From Ereboglobus luteus (GTDB taxonomy: Bacteria; Verrucomicrobiota; Verrucomicrobiia; Opitutales; Opitutaceae): a stretch of DNA of 64,000 bases. The notes under the pieces were generated by a model. That model ran no database searches, was not told the origin of the DNA, and worked only from the letters and a program-made list of their open reading frames with translations. The stretch spans positions 2,088,501 to 2,152,500 of the forward strand of contig NZ_CP023004.1 of assembly GCF_003096195.1 (NCBI RefSeq). Direction: 5' to 3'. Of this stretch, positions 45,454-55,097 are shown in pieces. A program made the position numbers and the translations under genes. The first letter of the stretch is position 1; every line of letters begins with the position of its first letter.

Positions 45454-46836
45454 ATGAATAAAATCTTATGCGCAGTGGCTGGATATATGGCGGCGGTCAT
45501 GCTCATGGCGTCGCCTGCAAACGGTGAAAATGCGGCAGCCGGGCCATCGGATGAAAATACAAAAATCACGCGCCAGCTACTTGAGCCGATCAAGATAAGC
45601 AACCAGGACGGCGTGATGAAAATAAGAAGGTGGATTTTTTATACGCAAGCTTTATATATAAAAGAAAAGGACGGGGTTTTTGCGCTGGAAACGGAATATA
45701 ATGACAGGGATGAGAGAATGAAACTTTTATTCATAAAAAACGGGCGCGAAGCTGTGGTTGACACGATTAAATCGAGGCACGATCGCGCACCCTCCGGGGT
45801 GGATGACGTTGATACTTTTATGGATTCTTACCTTATCGGGAATCGAATTCACTATATATACAGATCTGGCGGGCGCGTGTATGTCTCATACGCTGATGAC
45901 GCCGGAGATGGGCGGATCATAAGGTGGGGCGATATATTGGAAATCGGGCAGAGGCATCATACTGGTCGATTAAAGTTTTCCGCTCCCTACGGAAAATATC
46001 CATTGAGTATCTTTGTCGGATTTAGTCGCAGTTTTCTAAAAACCGGCCTCAAGGTTTATGAACTAGATGATTATTCAAATAGCTTTAAATTAAGCCAGGC
46101 GATACTGAAGGATGACGGGACCCCCGAGGGGAGGGTCGTGTATCAAAGAATTTGGGATCGCATGCGCAACAGTCCGGTTGTAAAAAAGGAGCCGTTGCCC
46201 GATGATACGGTGTGGAAAAGAAAAAAAGGTTTTTTTCCAAATAAAGTTTTTCTGCCGTTGGGGTATCCATGCCCTGAAAAAAGGCCGGCGTCCTTTTTGT
46301 TTGACGAGAAGCAAACGGCAAATGAGCACAGGTCACGCTTGTTATTTGTGGAAAACGGCCGCGAAGCCATTATCGACAGCCATGCGGCGGCCCTAACTCC
46401 GGATGACGCCCGCAAGATTTTTTTCGATTGTTATATGGCCGGGAGCCGGCTTCATTATATATACTATATTCATGGTGATTATTACGTTAGTTATGCGGAT
46501 AGAGCCGAGGGCGGACATTTCAAGAAATCAGATAATGCGTTATGCTTGGGCTCATGGCAGACGCTATTTACCCATAATCTTGAATTCCAAAGTCCGAAAA
46601 ACGGGCGACCATTGAGCATCATTTTGCGGGATCAGAACGGATTCTTGTTTTACGAATTGAACAATCAAAATGAGTTTGAGTTTAAACGAACAATAAACCG
46701 GGAGGGGAATACGCCCGAGGAAAAGGAGTTTTTGAGAGAGTTTTGGAAGGAGTATAACCGCCGATATATAGGGATGGGGCGCTGGGGAGATGTTGAAAAA
46801 GCACCCGCCTCCGCTATCCCGCCAGCGGAAACTTGA
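45454..46836 (+). CDS. Exported protein with internal duplication, unknown function
   Basis: 460 residues with a signal peptide (MNKILCAVAGYMAAVMLMAS). The mature protein contains two related ~150-residue units: about 88-238 and 293-440. Matching lines: MKLLFIKNGREAVVDT vs SRLLFVENGREAIIDS; IGNRIHYIYRSGGRVYVSYA vs AGSRLHYIYYIHGDYYVSYA; KYPLSIFV vs GRPLSIIL; KVYELDDYSNSFKLSQ vs FYELNNQNEFEFKR. Beta-rich, no known motif. AT-richer than its neighbours, so perhaps acquired. Its 3' end overlaps the convergent transglycosylase gene by 23 bp. I do not recognise it. Confidence 0.8.
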   Translation: MNKILCAVAGYMAAVMLMASPANGENAAAGPSDENTKITRQLLEPIKISNQDGVMKIRRWIFYTQALYIKEKDGVFALETEYNDRDERMKLLFIKNGREAVVDTIKSRHDRAPSGVDDVDTFMDSYLIGNRIHYIYRSGGRVYVSYADDAGDGRIIRWGDILEIGQRHHTGRLKFSAPYGKYPLSIFVGFSRSFLKTGLKVYELDDYSNSFKLSQAILKDDGTPEGRVVYQRIWDRMRNSPVVKKEPLPDDTVWKRKKGFFPNKVFLPLGYPCPEKRPASFLFDEKQTANEHRSRLLFVENGREAIIDSHAAALTPDDARKIFFDCYMAGSRLHYIYYIHGDYYVSYADRAEGGHFKKSDNALCLGSWQTLFTHNLEFQSPKNGRPLSIILRDQNGFLFYELNNQNEFEFKRTINREGNTPEEKEFLREFWKEYNRRYIGMGRWGDVEKAPASAIPPAET

Positions 46837-47944
46837 TCGCGGGGATGGGCGGCAGGTCGTCCACGAATTTTTCCAGCGGCACGTTTTCGCGGATTACGAG
46901 CGTGGCGAGCACTTGGGGGACGTAGAGGCGCGTCTCGGCGGGGAGCTTCGCGGCGATGTCGGCGTAGGTTTTGGCGCCGGGGGTTTTCTTGAGCGCCACG
47001 GCGACGCGGCCTTCGCCCGCGTTGTAGGCGGCGAGGGCAAGCGGCCAGGAATTGAAGCGTTTGTATAACATGCCGAGCAGGCGGGCCGCCGCGCGCGCGT
47101 TTTTCACCGCGTAAATGCGCTCGTCCTCGGGCGCGGTGCTCAGGCCGAGCGCGCGCGCCGTGGCGGGCATGAGCTGGTAGAGACCGCGCGCGCCGACGGG
47201 ACTTTTCGCGAGCGGGTTGAACGAGGACTCGACCTCGGCGAGCCAGACGAATTCGACGGGAATGTTTTCAGTGGCAAAAATGATTTTGAGCAACGGCGCG
47301 AGCAGGTCGGCATTTTTCGGCTTGGCCCGGTTGCTGACGCGTTTGTGGCAAAGGTTGTAATAGGGGATCGCGTTGTTTGGCGGAGGCGTTTGGTAGAACG
47401 GTTTTGGCGCGAGTGTGATCGGCGGCAGCGTGAACGGCGCGGGCTGTTTGGGCGCGGGGACGAGCGCTGGGGGCTGGCCGGGGCTGATGGCGTCCTTTGC
47501 GCTTTCGATGAGTTCGAGGCGCTCGGCGAACCAATCGGTGTATTCGGACATTTCCGGTTTTGCGCGAAGGGCGTCGAGTGTGCGCTTGGCCTTGGGTTCG
47601 AGCGAGGCGATTTCCTCAAACGATCCGCTTTCGAGTGTTTGTTGAAACTGAGTGATCGCCGCAGTCCACTCCTCGCGACTCATGAACTCGTAGTGTTCCT
47701 TGATTTGCCCGGGCGCGTAGTCCTCGAAAAACTGGCGGCCCAGGTCGTAGAGCGCATTCATGTCGTCGTCGGATATGAGCGGCCGCCGGTCCGCGCCCGC
47801 GGTGGTGCCCGAGAAAATTGGCACCGCTGGCGGCTGCGAGTCCGAGCCACGCAGCGCGGGCAGCGCGCACATCACGACAATCGCCGCCGCCGGCGCAATG
47901 CGGCGAAGCGAAAAAGTGATGCGTGCTGTCAGGGCGCGGGTCAT
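46814..47944 (-). CDS. Lytic transglycosylase (SLT family)
   Basis: 376 residues. Cleaves peptidoglycan glycan strands in the periplasm. N-terminal signal or anchor (RRIAPAAAIVVMCALPAL); Pro-rich middle; SLT domain at about 230-350 with the catalytic Glu in FVWLAEVESSFNPLAKSPVG, ARGLYQLMPATARALGL and WPLALAAYNAGEGRVAVAL. MltD/Slt-like. Overlaps the duplicated exported protein tail to tail. Confidence 0.9.
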   Translation of the reverse strand: MTRALTARITFSLRRIAPAAAIVVMCALPALRGSDSQPPAVPIFSGTTAGADRRPLISDDDMNALYDLGRQFFEDYAPGQIKEHYEFMSREEWTAAITQFQQTLESGSFEEIASLEPKAKRTLDALRAKPEMSEYTDWFAERLELIESAKDAISPGQPPALVPAPKQPAPFTLPPITLAPKPFYQTPPPNNAIPYYNLCHKRVSNRAKPKNADLLAPLLKIIFATENIPVEFVWLAEVESSFNPLAKSPVGARGLYQLMPATARALGLSTAPEDERIYAVKNARAAARLLGMLYKRFNSWPLALAAYNAGEGRVAVALKKTPGAKTYADIAAKLPAETRLYVPQVLATLVIRENVPLEKFVDDLPPIPAIKFPLAG

Positions 47945-48223
47945 GTGCGGGGAGTGTGAAATTGGAAACGCGCGGCGTCGCGATGTTTCACGGAAAAACT
48001 GCAACAACACGCGCGTGCGTAAACCCCAAAAGCTGCGGAAGGTTTCAATGACGGTTGTTTGATCGAGCAAATCCCGGCAAAATCCGGTTCGAGCGAGTGT
48101 GGATGTCTCGCATCAAGGCCGATGATCGTGCTTTGGTGTTTTTTTACCAAACAATGCGAAGCGATCATTGACCGTTCGTCGGAGATATTCCTACGATCTT
48201 CGGAGTCTCTCACCATCTTGTGT

Positions 48224-51200
48224 ATGAAAAAAGCGGTTCGCATAGTTCTCGTTTCGGCAGGTGCGCTTTTGCTCCTGTTGGCGGTTGTGGTGATAGCGTT
48301 GTTTCAACCGCCGGTGCAGACGTGGCTGGCCCGAAAAGTTGTTTCCAGTCAGCAAGGTTACGAGATTGAGATCGGTCGCGTGAGCGCCGGACTGAACAAT
48401 GTCGAGCTCACCGGCGTGTACGTGAAGGGGCGGAGGCTGGCGATTGATTTGCCGCAGGCCGTGGTCGAAATGCCTCTGATAGCTTTGATTCGCGAAAAGG
48501 TGGAGGTGAAAAAAATCACGGCGAAAGGCTGGACGCTTGATCTTTCGCAACCGGCGGCGGAGCCCCCGCCAACTGCCGGCGCGCCCGCACCGGATGCGGA
48601 CACTCCCGCAAGCGGCGACAAGAATCTTGGCGGGATCCTCGACATGTTGCGTTTTCCCGTCGATCTCGCGGTTGAGGATGCGGACATCGAGGGCGCGATT
48701 ATTTTGCCGCCGGAAACGCCGGATGCCGCGCCCGTGCGCGCCGGGGTCAGCGTGCGCGGCGGCCAGTTGCGGCCCGGCAACGACGGACGGTTCGAACTCG
48801 CGCTCAGTATGGAGAGCCCGGAAAGCGACGCCGCGGTTTCCGCCATTCAAGTGTCGAGCAACCTGCTCGTGCGCATGGGCGCGTCGCGCGACATCCAGTC
48901 GCTCACGTTCGACGTCGATGCGAGGGCCTCCGGCGCGCAGCTGCCCCAGGGCGCGCGATTGCAGATCAACATTGCGGCCTCAAAGAGCGCGAGCGGCGAG
49001 GATTATTCGATCACCCTGAAATCGCAGGAGGCGGACTCGGAAAAAAACATCCTCAGCATAAAAGCCACCAACCCGTCCGGGCCCGAGGGATTGAACGCGA
49101 TGTGGGTGGTCGATTTGCGCGATGCCGACCTCGCGCCATTCACGAGCGGCCTGGGGTTGAAACTGCCTTCCTTCAGGGCCAGCGGGCAGGGCACATTTGC
49201 CGCGGCCGATAATTTCACGAGTTTCCACGCCGCCGGGAAAATCAGCGGCGACGCGAACCGGCTCGAGGTTTTCGACGCGGCGCTTTCGGCGCTGGGGCAT
49301 GTCAACTTTTCGAGCGAGTTCGACGTGGTCAACGAGGGGGACTTGTTGCGCATCGGCGTGCTTTCGGCGGACGTGCTTTCGGATGTTCCGGTCGCCTCGA
49401 TAAAAACGCTGCAACTCATCGAGATCAACACGGCGAACGGCGAGATCAAGGTGCCCAACCTCCAGGGCGACCTTTTGCGCGTGGATGTGCACGGGCTGCC
49501 CCTGGCGTGGGCGCGGCCGTTCATCAAGGACACGGGGCTCGCGATATCGGGTGATCCGCTGCGCGGCAGCTTCACGGGCAGGGCGCAGGGCAACGGCTAT
49601 TCGATTCGCAGCGCAGCGCCGCTCACGCTGGGCGGCCTGTCCGTGGCGCGGGACGGGGCCGCGCTCGTAAAAAGCCTTGATGTGTCCGCGTCGCTCACGG
49701 TCGACTACTCGAACGACGCCTGGGCCGTGAGTGTATCCGATTTTTCAATACATAGCAACGGCGCGCCGGTCGCGATCGCGACGCACGCGAGGGCGGGCGG
49801 CGCCGTGGGATCGGCCGCGCCGGACGCGGGAATTTCCACGACGGGCAGGGTGCGGCTCAATATCCCCGCCATCCTTGCGCAACCGGTTGCCGAGGGGCTT
49901 TGCTCATTGTCGGGCGGCGCGGTCGACGTCGATTTTTCCGGTCGCGTTTCGGAGAAAATCTCCTCGCTCGAGGCGAAACTCGCCGCCTCGGATTTGCGCG
50001 CGGGCGACAGTAAAGTCCTGCCGGAAATCTCAGCCAACATTCGCGCGGACGTTCATGCGGATGGCACGCTCGAGGTTCAGGCCCCCGCGGTATTTGAACT
50101 CAACGGGCGCAAGTCGGACATTGAACTGGGCGCGACCCTCAAGCCCGACGGCGCGCGCCAAAACATCGACGCGTCCATTGCAAGCACTGATCTTTATATC
50201 GAGGACCTGATGGTTTTTTCCTCGGTGGTTTCCGAGGATTCCGGAGGGGCAAACGCGGACGGGGACACCGGCGGCGACGCGAAGGAAACAGGCGCGCCGC
50301 GGAATGGTGTGAGCGGACAGGTCAAGTTTGCGTTGAAAAATGTGGTTTGGTCGCAGGATCTTCAGGCGGCCAATGTTGGCGGAGAGATCAAGGTTACCCC
50401 TTCGCTTTTTTCACTGGAAAACCTGCGCGGCCAACTGAGCGACGGCGCCGAGATCAAGGCGGACGGCAGCATGAAATATGACGCCGCCGCGGGCGCATCG
50501 GCATACAGTGTCGATGCGAAGGTGGCGCTCGCGAATTTTGATCCCGCCCCGTTCCTGCGCATGGCGAACCCCGGCAAGACGCCGACGGTCGAGGGGCGGT
50601 TTGATATCAACGGCGTTGTGGCGGGCACGGCCGCCTCGCTTGTGACGATTGCCGATGGCGTGAACGCGGACCTGACGCTCACGAGCCGCGGCGGCAAGTT
50701 CCACGGGTTTTCCTCGTCGGTAAAATCGTCGGGCATAGACAAGCTGCAAAAAGACGCCGCCGCGACATCGACGATCGCGGCAATCAGCGGCGCGATTTTG
50801 TCCATTGTTGGCAAGAACGACAGCTCGGCGACGCTCGAAAAAATTCAGGCGGGACGGCGCGTTTTGGAGCGACTCGGCGAAATCGACTTTGACCAGATCA
50901 ACCTCGACGCCTCCTACAGGGCGGGACGGGAGATCGAGATAAGAAATTTCAGCCTGCTCTCGCCCGACATGCGCTTTGCGGGGGCGGGGTCGCTTGGCAA
51001 CAAGCCCGCGCTTTCGCTGTTCAATCAGGCGCTTTCGATGAACCTGCAAATGGCGGTGCGCGGCGAGCAGGCGGAGGATTTGCGCGCGCTCAACATCTTG
51101 AAAAAGGAAACGGACGCCGACACGCTCGGCTACATGCCGTTGCTGGAAAATTTCAGCATGGAGGGAACCCCCTCAAACCTGAACACAGCCAGCCTGGTGC

Positions 51201-51232
51201 GGCACATCGTCAGCATGCTCGCGAAGAAGTGA
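48224..51232 (+). CDS. AsmA-like / DUF748-type envelope protein
   Basis: 1002 residues. N-terminal membrane anchor (AVRIVLVSAGALLLLLAVVV), then beta-rich repeats typical of AsmA/TamB/YhdP proteins: VSSQQGYEIEIGRVSAGLNN, ELTGVYVKGRRLAIDLPQAV, ending with the AsmA-like LDASYRAGREIEIRNFSLLS and MRFAGAGSLGN. The family bridges inner and outer membrane and transports phospholipid (established for relatives). A Pro/Ala linker is at about 120. Start ATG at 48224; the frame runs further up but without coding signal. Confidence 0.85.
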   Translation: MKKAVRIVLVSAGALLLLLAVVVIALFQPPVQTWLARKVVSSQQGYEIEIGRVSAGLNNVELTGVYVKGRRLAIDLPQAVVEMPLIALIREKVEVKKITAKGWTLDLSQPAAEPPPTAGAPAPDADTPASGDKNLGGILDMLRFPVDLAVEDADIEGAIILPPETPDAAPVRAGVSVRGGQLRPGNDGRFELALSMESPESDAAVSAIQVSSNLLVRMGASRDIQSLTFDVDARASGAQLPQGARLQINIAASKSASGEDYSITLKSQEADSEKNILSIKATNPSGPEGLNAMWVVDLRDADLAPFTSGLGLKLPSFRASGQGTFAAADNFTSFHAAGKISGDANRLEVFDAALSALGHVNFSSEFDVVNEGDLLRIGVLSADVLSDVPVASIKTLQLIEINTANGEIKVPNLQGDLLRVDVHGLPLAWARPFIKDTGLAISGDPLRGSFTGRAQGNGYSIRSAAPLTLGGLSVARDGAALVKSLDVSASLTVDYSNDAWAVSVSDFSIHSNGAPVAIATHARAGGAVGSAAPDAGISTTGRVRLNIPAILAQPVAEGLCSLSGGAVDVDFSGRVSEKISSLEAKLAASDLRAGDSKVLPEISANIRADVHADGTLEVQAPAVFELNGRKSDIELGATLKPDGARQNIDASIASTDLYIEDLMVFSSVVSEDSGGANADGDTGGDAKETGAPRNGVSGQVKFALKNVVWSQDLQAANVGGEIKVTPSLFSLENLRGQLSDGAEIKADGSMKYDAAAGASAYSVDAKVALANFDPAPFLRMANPGKTPTVEGRFDINGVVAGTAASLVTIADGVNADLTLTSRGGKFHGFSSSVKSSGIDKLQKDAAATSTIAAISGAILSIVGKNDSSATLEKIQAGRRVLERLGEIDFDQINLDASYRAGREIEIRNFSLLSPDMRFAGAGSLGNKPALSLFNQALSMNLQMAVRGEQAEDLRALNILKKETDADTLGYMPLLENFSMEGTPSNLNTASLVRHIVSMLAKK

Positions 51233-51359
51233 GGCGTTTCGTTGGCATGCAATGGCAATTTGGACGCCGGGTGTTGGCGTTTTTTTTGCGCATGGCAGGT
51301 TGTGTGAGACACGCTTGGGCTTGCGCAAATCCAATTTCATGGTGTGTGCTCTGCGTGTG

Positions 51360-51803
51360 ATGAGATCCTTACGCTTTTTACCGCTGGCCGCATTGTGTGC
51401 TTTTTTGTTTTCGGGATGCGCCACCTACAAGGCGAACGTGAAGCCTGATGCGGACCTTTCCAAATACCAGCGCGTTTGGGTGAAGAGCAACATGAACGAC
51501 AATCGCGGCATAGGGCACTTCATTCGCGAGGCGCTCCGGGCCCGCGGCCTCGAATCCGACCTCGGCCCGCTCACCATGATGCCGTTGAACACGCAGGCGA
51601 TCATCTCCTTCACCGATTCATGGGCGTGGGATTTCAAGGACCACATGACCGGGCTGACGCTTTCGTTTAAGGACACTAAAATCGATTTCCCGATCGCGAC
51701 CGCGACCTACGTCGGGCACACCTCGTTTACAAAAGCACCGCACGAAATCGCCGAAAAACTCGTCGACAAACTGTTCAGCGAAAATACTCCGAGGAAAAAA
51801 TGA
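51360..51803 (+). CDS. Lipoprotein of unknown function
   Basis: 147 residues with a lipobox: MRSLRFLPLAALCAFLFSGC, Cys20. The mature part has VKPDADLSKYQRVWVKSNMN and IREALRARGLESDLGPLTMM, resembling DUF4136-like envelope lipoproteins with an alpha/beta fold. 128 bp after the AsmA-like gene. Confidence 0.75.
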   Translation: MRSLRFLPLAALCAFLFSGCATYKANVKPDADLSKYQRVWVKSNMNDNRGIGHFIREALRARGLESDLGPLTMMPLNTQAIISFTDSWAWDFKDHMTGLTLSFKDTKIDFPIATATYVGHTSFTKAPHEIAEKLVDKLFSENTPRKK

Positions 51804-51897
51804 GCCCCGCCGGCCGGGCAAACAAGCGGCGGGTGTCCGGCATTAACTGAACACTTGCCCTCGTCACGCAACCGGTGACAATTCCGCCACACTCGAC

Positions 51898-52557
51898 ATG
51901 ACAAATCCAACGCTCCGCATCGTCCCCTTTATCCTCGGTGTTTGTTCGCTCGTGCTTCTGCCTTTTTCAGGGTGCGCGCATAAAAAAGAGTATGTTCCCG
52001 AAACCGATCCGAACGCGCCCCCGCCGCCCGCGATGCAAGGCTACGGGGAATTTTTCGACGGCAAGCTCCTTGTCGAGGCAAGCCTTGGTCGCGGCTTCCG
52101 CATGCGCCCCGGAAAAATGCGCGACATGGACGGTCGGCGCGAACGCGGGGAAGGTTTCACCGAGGTGTATTATGTCGATAGCGACGACGAGCCCGAGGAG
52201 CAATATTTCATCCCGCGCATGAACAACAGCACGCTGCCCCCGATCGCGCTTCGCCTGCGCGTCACCAACCAGATGGCTGAATCGGTCGAGGTGGAATTCA
52301 TCGAGTGCAATTCGCTGCTGGGCAATTTTGCGGTGCGTCCGGAAAAAATCACAATCGCCGCCGGCGAGACGGGGGCGCCCGATCCCATGACATCGCTGCT
52401 CGGCCTTTCGGACGGCGAGTTCCAGCTAAAAGTCGGCCTCAAGGTCGGCGCAATACAGGAGACAAAGATCCTGATGCTGCGCACACTCAAGGACGCCCGT
52501 CCGCCCGAGACGGAAAAGGGCAGGCGCGCCAAACCTCCGCGCCAGCCGAAGGGGTAG
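51898..52557 (+). CDS. Lipoprotein of unknown function
   Basis: 219 residues with signal and lipobox (LVLLPFSGCAHKK). Beta-rich mature part with VTNQMAESVEVEFIECNSLL and PEKITIAAGETGAPDPM, an arrangement like an Ig-fold, and a basic C-terminus. Downstream of the other lipoprotein gene, perhaps the same operon. A terminator-like hairpin follows at 52691. Confidence 0.72.
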   Translation: MTNPTLRIVPFILGVCSLVLLPFSGCAHKKEYVPETDPNAPPPPAMQGYGEFFDGKLLVEASLGRGFRMRPGKMRDMDGRRERGEGFTEVYYVDSDDEPEEQYFIPRMNNSTLPPIALRLRVTNQMAESVEVEFIECNSLLGNFAVRPEKITIAAGETGAPDPMTSLLGLSDGEFQLKVGLKVGAIQETKILMLRTLKDARPPETEKGRRAKPPRQPKG

Positions 52558-52690
52558 GGCGAACCGTTTTCGGTGGCGCTGGTTTCGACCACATTCATTT
52601 TCGTGTGAAAATGCCGTTGTGCCGGCGCGAATTAGCCTGTGCCAAAAACAGGCTTGCGCCCGCGCGTTGCTTCGCCGCATGTTCCACAAA

Positions 52691-52717
52691 TCCGGCATTT
52701 GTGCCGGATGTTCTTTT
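52691..52717 (+). terminator. Probable intrinsic terminator
   Basis: TCCGGCA-TTTG-TGCCGGA, 7-bp stem, followed by TGTTCTTTT. It would end the lipoprotein transcript just before the riboswitch. Confidence 0.55.
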
Positions 52718-52719
52718 CA

Positions 52720-52820
52720 CACCCGACACATCACGCTCAGGGCACTGGGAAAAGCCGTGAAAACCGGCTACAGTTGCGCTGCGGTAACGCATCAGTCCAG
52801 ACCATCGTTCGCGTCTTAAA
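52720..52820 (+). promoter_or_regulatory. Cobalamin riboswitch (partly recognised)
   Basis: GGGAAAAGCCGTGAAAACCGG followed by CTACAGTTGCGCTGCGGTAA matches the GGGAA...CCGGTG...ACTGT-type core of B12 riboswitches, and CAGTCCAGACC resembles a B12 box. It lies in the long leader of btuB, in front of the whole B12 operon. The boundaries are approximate and the expression platform (perhaps the GCGTCTTAAACGC hairpin at about 52811) is a guess. Confidence 0.75.
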
Positions 52821-53127
52821 CGCGCGATAAAACCAGTCGGCCTCCCGGTCGGCGAAGGAGATGGCGAGGCAGGCGGCGCGTCCGATATCGAAAACGCAAA
52901 ACACGTTTCACGAATCGCGCGCGCCCCGGCACATGCGGAGTCCGAATATCCACCCTTGGGCGCTCACGCGGCCGGCGCGAAACTTTTGCGCGCGCCGACC
53001 CCGCGAAATCTTCATCGCAAAAATGAAGCGTGAGAGCAGTGCCTCGAGTTCGATTGCGCGCCACAAAAAACGCAGGGCGCGCAACGAGCCCTGTCTGCTC
53101 TTGCCACCAACCAAGAGAGACAGACCC
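52821..53127. other. Rest of the btuB leader
   Basis: About 300 bp, Arg-rich if read as protein, which is typical of GC-rich non-coding sequence. It contains the RBS-like AAGAGAGA (53113-53120) in front of the GTG start of btuB. No other feature. Confidence 0.4.
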
Positions 53128-55095
53128 GTGAACCAACACAAAAACCGTTCGCTGGCCCGCGTCCGCGCCTTTCGCGCGTCGGGACAGCTTTTTTCATTCG
53201 CGAACATCGCGGCCGCCGCCGCGTTCGCCCTAATCGCCATCGCCGCCACCGGCCCCGCCGCGCGTGCCCAAAGCGTGACCGCGACCGCGTCCGCGCCGCA
53301 ACAACAGCCCGGCACCGTCGAGCTCGAAGCCTACGTGGTGTCCGCCTCGCGCACCGCGCAAAATGTCAAACTCACGCCCAGCAGCGTGACCTCCATTTCG
53401 CTCTCCCACATGGAGAACTTGCAGATCCCCGATTTGCGCACCGCCCTGCAAACCATTCCCGGCGTCAATGTCTCCGAAACCGGCGGCGCGGCCGGCAGCC
53501 AGTCCGCGATATACATCCGGGGCGCCAATCGAAATCAGACCCTCTTTTTAATCGATGGTATTCGCATGAACGCCGAGGACTGGACGGGCAATTATGCCAA
53601 TTATCTCGGCGCGGCCGACCTCGCCGGTTTTGATCGTGTCGAAGTTTTGCGCGGTCCGCAAAGCACGCTTTACGGCAGCGCCGCGATGGGTGGCGTTGTT
53701 TCGCTTGAAACCGCCCGCGGTCGCGGTTCCGCGCATGGTTCGGTTTCGATTGAGGGCGGCTCGTTCAACAGCATTGGCGGAACTGCCGCCATTGCGGGAC
53801 GCAAACCGCTCATGAGCGGTCTTTCCGCAAGTCCGCAGTCACTCAGTTACAGCGCTTCGCTTTCCGCTTCTTACACGGAAAATGACCGCGACTATAACAT
53901 TTTCAGGCAAGCCAGCGGCTCCACCCGTATCGAATACCAACTCGCCGATTCCTTCACCGCCGGCTTCACCTATCGGGGGCTCCGCTCCCATTACGAGGAG
54001 CCCGGCCCCGTCGGTGATCCCACGCAGGCAGGGGATCTCAATCTCAATCTCGACATCGCCACGGTCTATGTTGATTGGAGTCCCATTGCCGCCTTCGATA
54101 CCCGGCTCACCTACGGATGGGTTCAAAACATATACGATTGGGTTAACCGGGACGGTTCCTGGCCTTCCAATGCGCACAGCACGCGCAATGTGATCGACTG
54201 GCAAAACACTTGGCGCGCGATTGAGCAGATTCAAGTCGTTGCCGGCGTCAACGCCGAGTGGTCGCATTATGATTCCGGTGATGCTCCAGCCAGTGAGCGC
54301 CTCGCCTCCGCCTATATCAATGTCGTCGCCAATCCGGTCAAAAATCTCGAACTCACAGCCGGTGTTCGTGGTGACGATTACAGCACACTCGATTCGCATG
54401 CCACATGGCGCGCAGGAGCGGCTTACCGCATTGAGCAAAGCAAAACCACATTTCGCGCCACCTACGGCACCGGCTTCAATGCGCCCGCGCCACAATATGC
54501 CCAAGGCGGTGGTCACTATGCGCCCAGCCCCGATCTCAAGCCCGAAAAATCCAAGGGTTGGGACATTGGCGTCGAGCAAGACCTCTGGAATGATCGCATT
54601 ACCCTTGGCGCGACTTATTTTCGAAACGATTTCGACAATAAATTTGCCTGGGATTACGGTAGCTATCCGTATCCGACATACAATATTCCAGATGCGACGA
54701 CCAAGGGTGTGGAAACCTACATCTATGCGCGTCCCGTCGATAACATGGGCGTGCAAATTGCCTACACCTATCTCGACACTCGCGACAATAATGGCGCGTG
54801 TCTTCCGCGCATGCCCCGCCACGTCCTCGCTGCCGATGTCAACTACCAGTTCACCAAGCGGCTGTTTGCCGGTGTCGGATTCAATTGGGTTGGCGGCCGA
54901 CCAGTCGACTCCTCATGGGCCACGTCCGAAATGCCAAGTTATTCGACAGTCCGCCTCTACGGCGGCTACGAGGTTTGCTCCGGCTTGAAACTCAAACTGC
55001 GCCTCGAAAATCTCTTCAACAAAAAATACGACACCGTTGCCGGCTATCCCGCATTGCCCTTTGGCGTGTTTGGCGGCATCGAGTGGAAGTTCTAA
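53128..55095 (+). CDS. btuB: TonB-dependent vitamin B12 receptor
   Basis: 655 residues from a GTG. Signal region ends ATGPAARAQS. A TonB-box-like VELEAYVVSASRTAQNV, the plug (LRTALQTIPGVNVSETGG, IYIRGANRNQTLFLIDGIRM, VEVLRGPQSTLYGSAAMGGV) and a 22-strand-type barrel ending PFGVFGGIEWKF. The plug is of the BtuB-like kind; the assignment to cobalamin comes from the riboswitch upstream and the btuFCD/cob genes downstream. A longer frame to 52861 has no coding signal. Confidence 0.9.
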   Translation: MNQHKNRSLARVRAFRASGQLFSFANIAAAAAFALIAIAATGPAARAQSVTATASAPQQQPGTVELEAYVVSASRTAQNVKLTPSSVTSISLSHMENLQIPDLRTALQTIPGVNVSETGGAAGSQSAIYIRGANRNQTLFLIDGIRMNAEDWTGNYANYLGAADLAGFDRVEVLRGPQSTLYGSAAMGGVVSLETARGRGSAHGSVSIEGGSFNSIGGTAAIAGRKPLMSGLSASPQSLSYSASLSASYTENDRDYNIFRQASGSTRIEYQLADSFTAGFTYRGLRSHYEEPGPVGDPTQAGDLNLNLDIATVYVDWSPIAAFDTRLTYGWVQNIYDWVNRDGSWPSNAHSTRNVIDWQNTWRAIEQIQVVAGVNAEWSHYDSGDAPASERLASAYINVVANPVKNLELTAGVRGDDYSTLDSHATWRAGAAYRIEQSKTTFRATYGTGFNAPAPQYAQGGGHYAPSPDLKPEKSKGWDIGVEQDLWNDRITLGATYFRNDFDNKFAWDYGSYPYPTYNIPDATTKGVETYIYARPVDNMGVQIAYTYLDTRDNNGACLPRMPRHVLAADVNYQFTKRLFAGVGFNWVGGRPVDSSWATSEMPSYSTVRLYGGYEVCSGLKLKLRLENLFNKKYDTVAGYPALPFGVFGGIEWKF

Positions 55096-55097
55096 AA

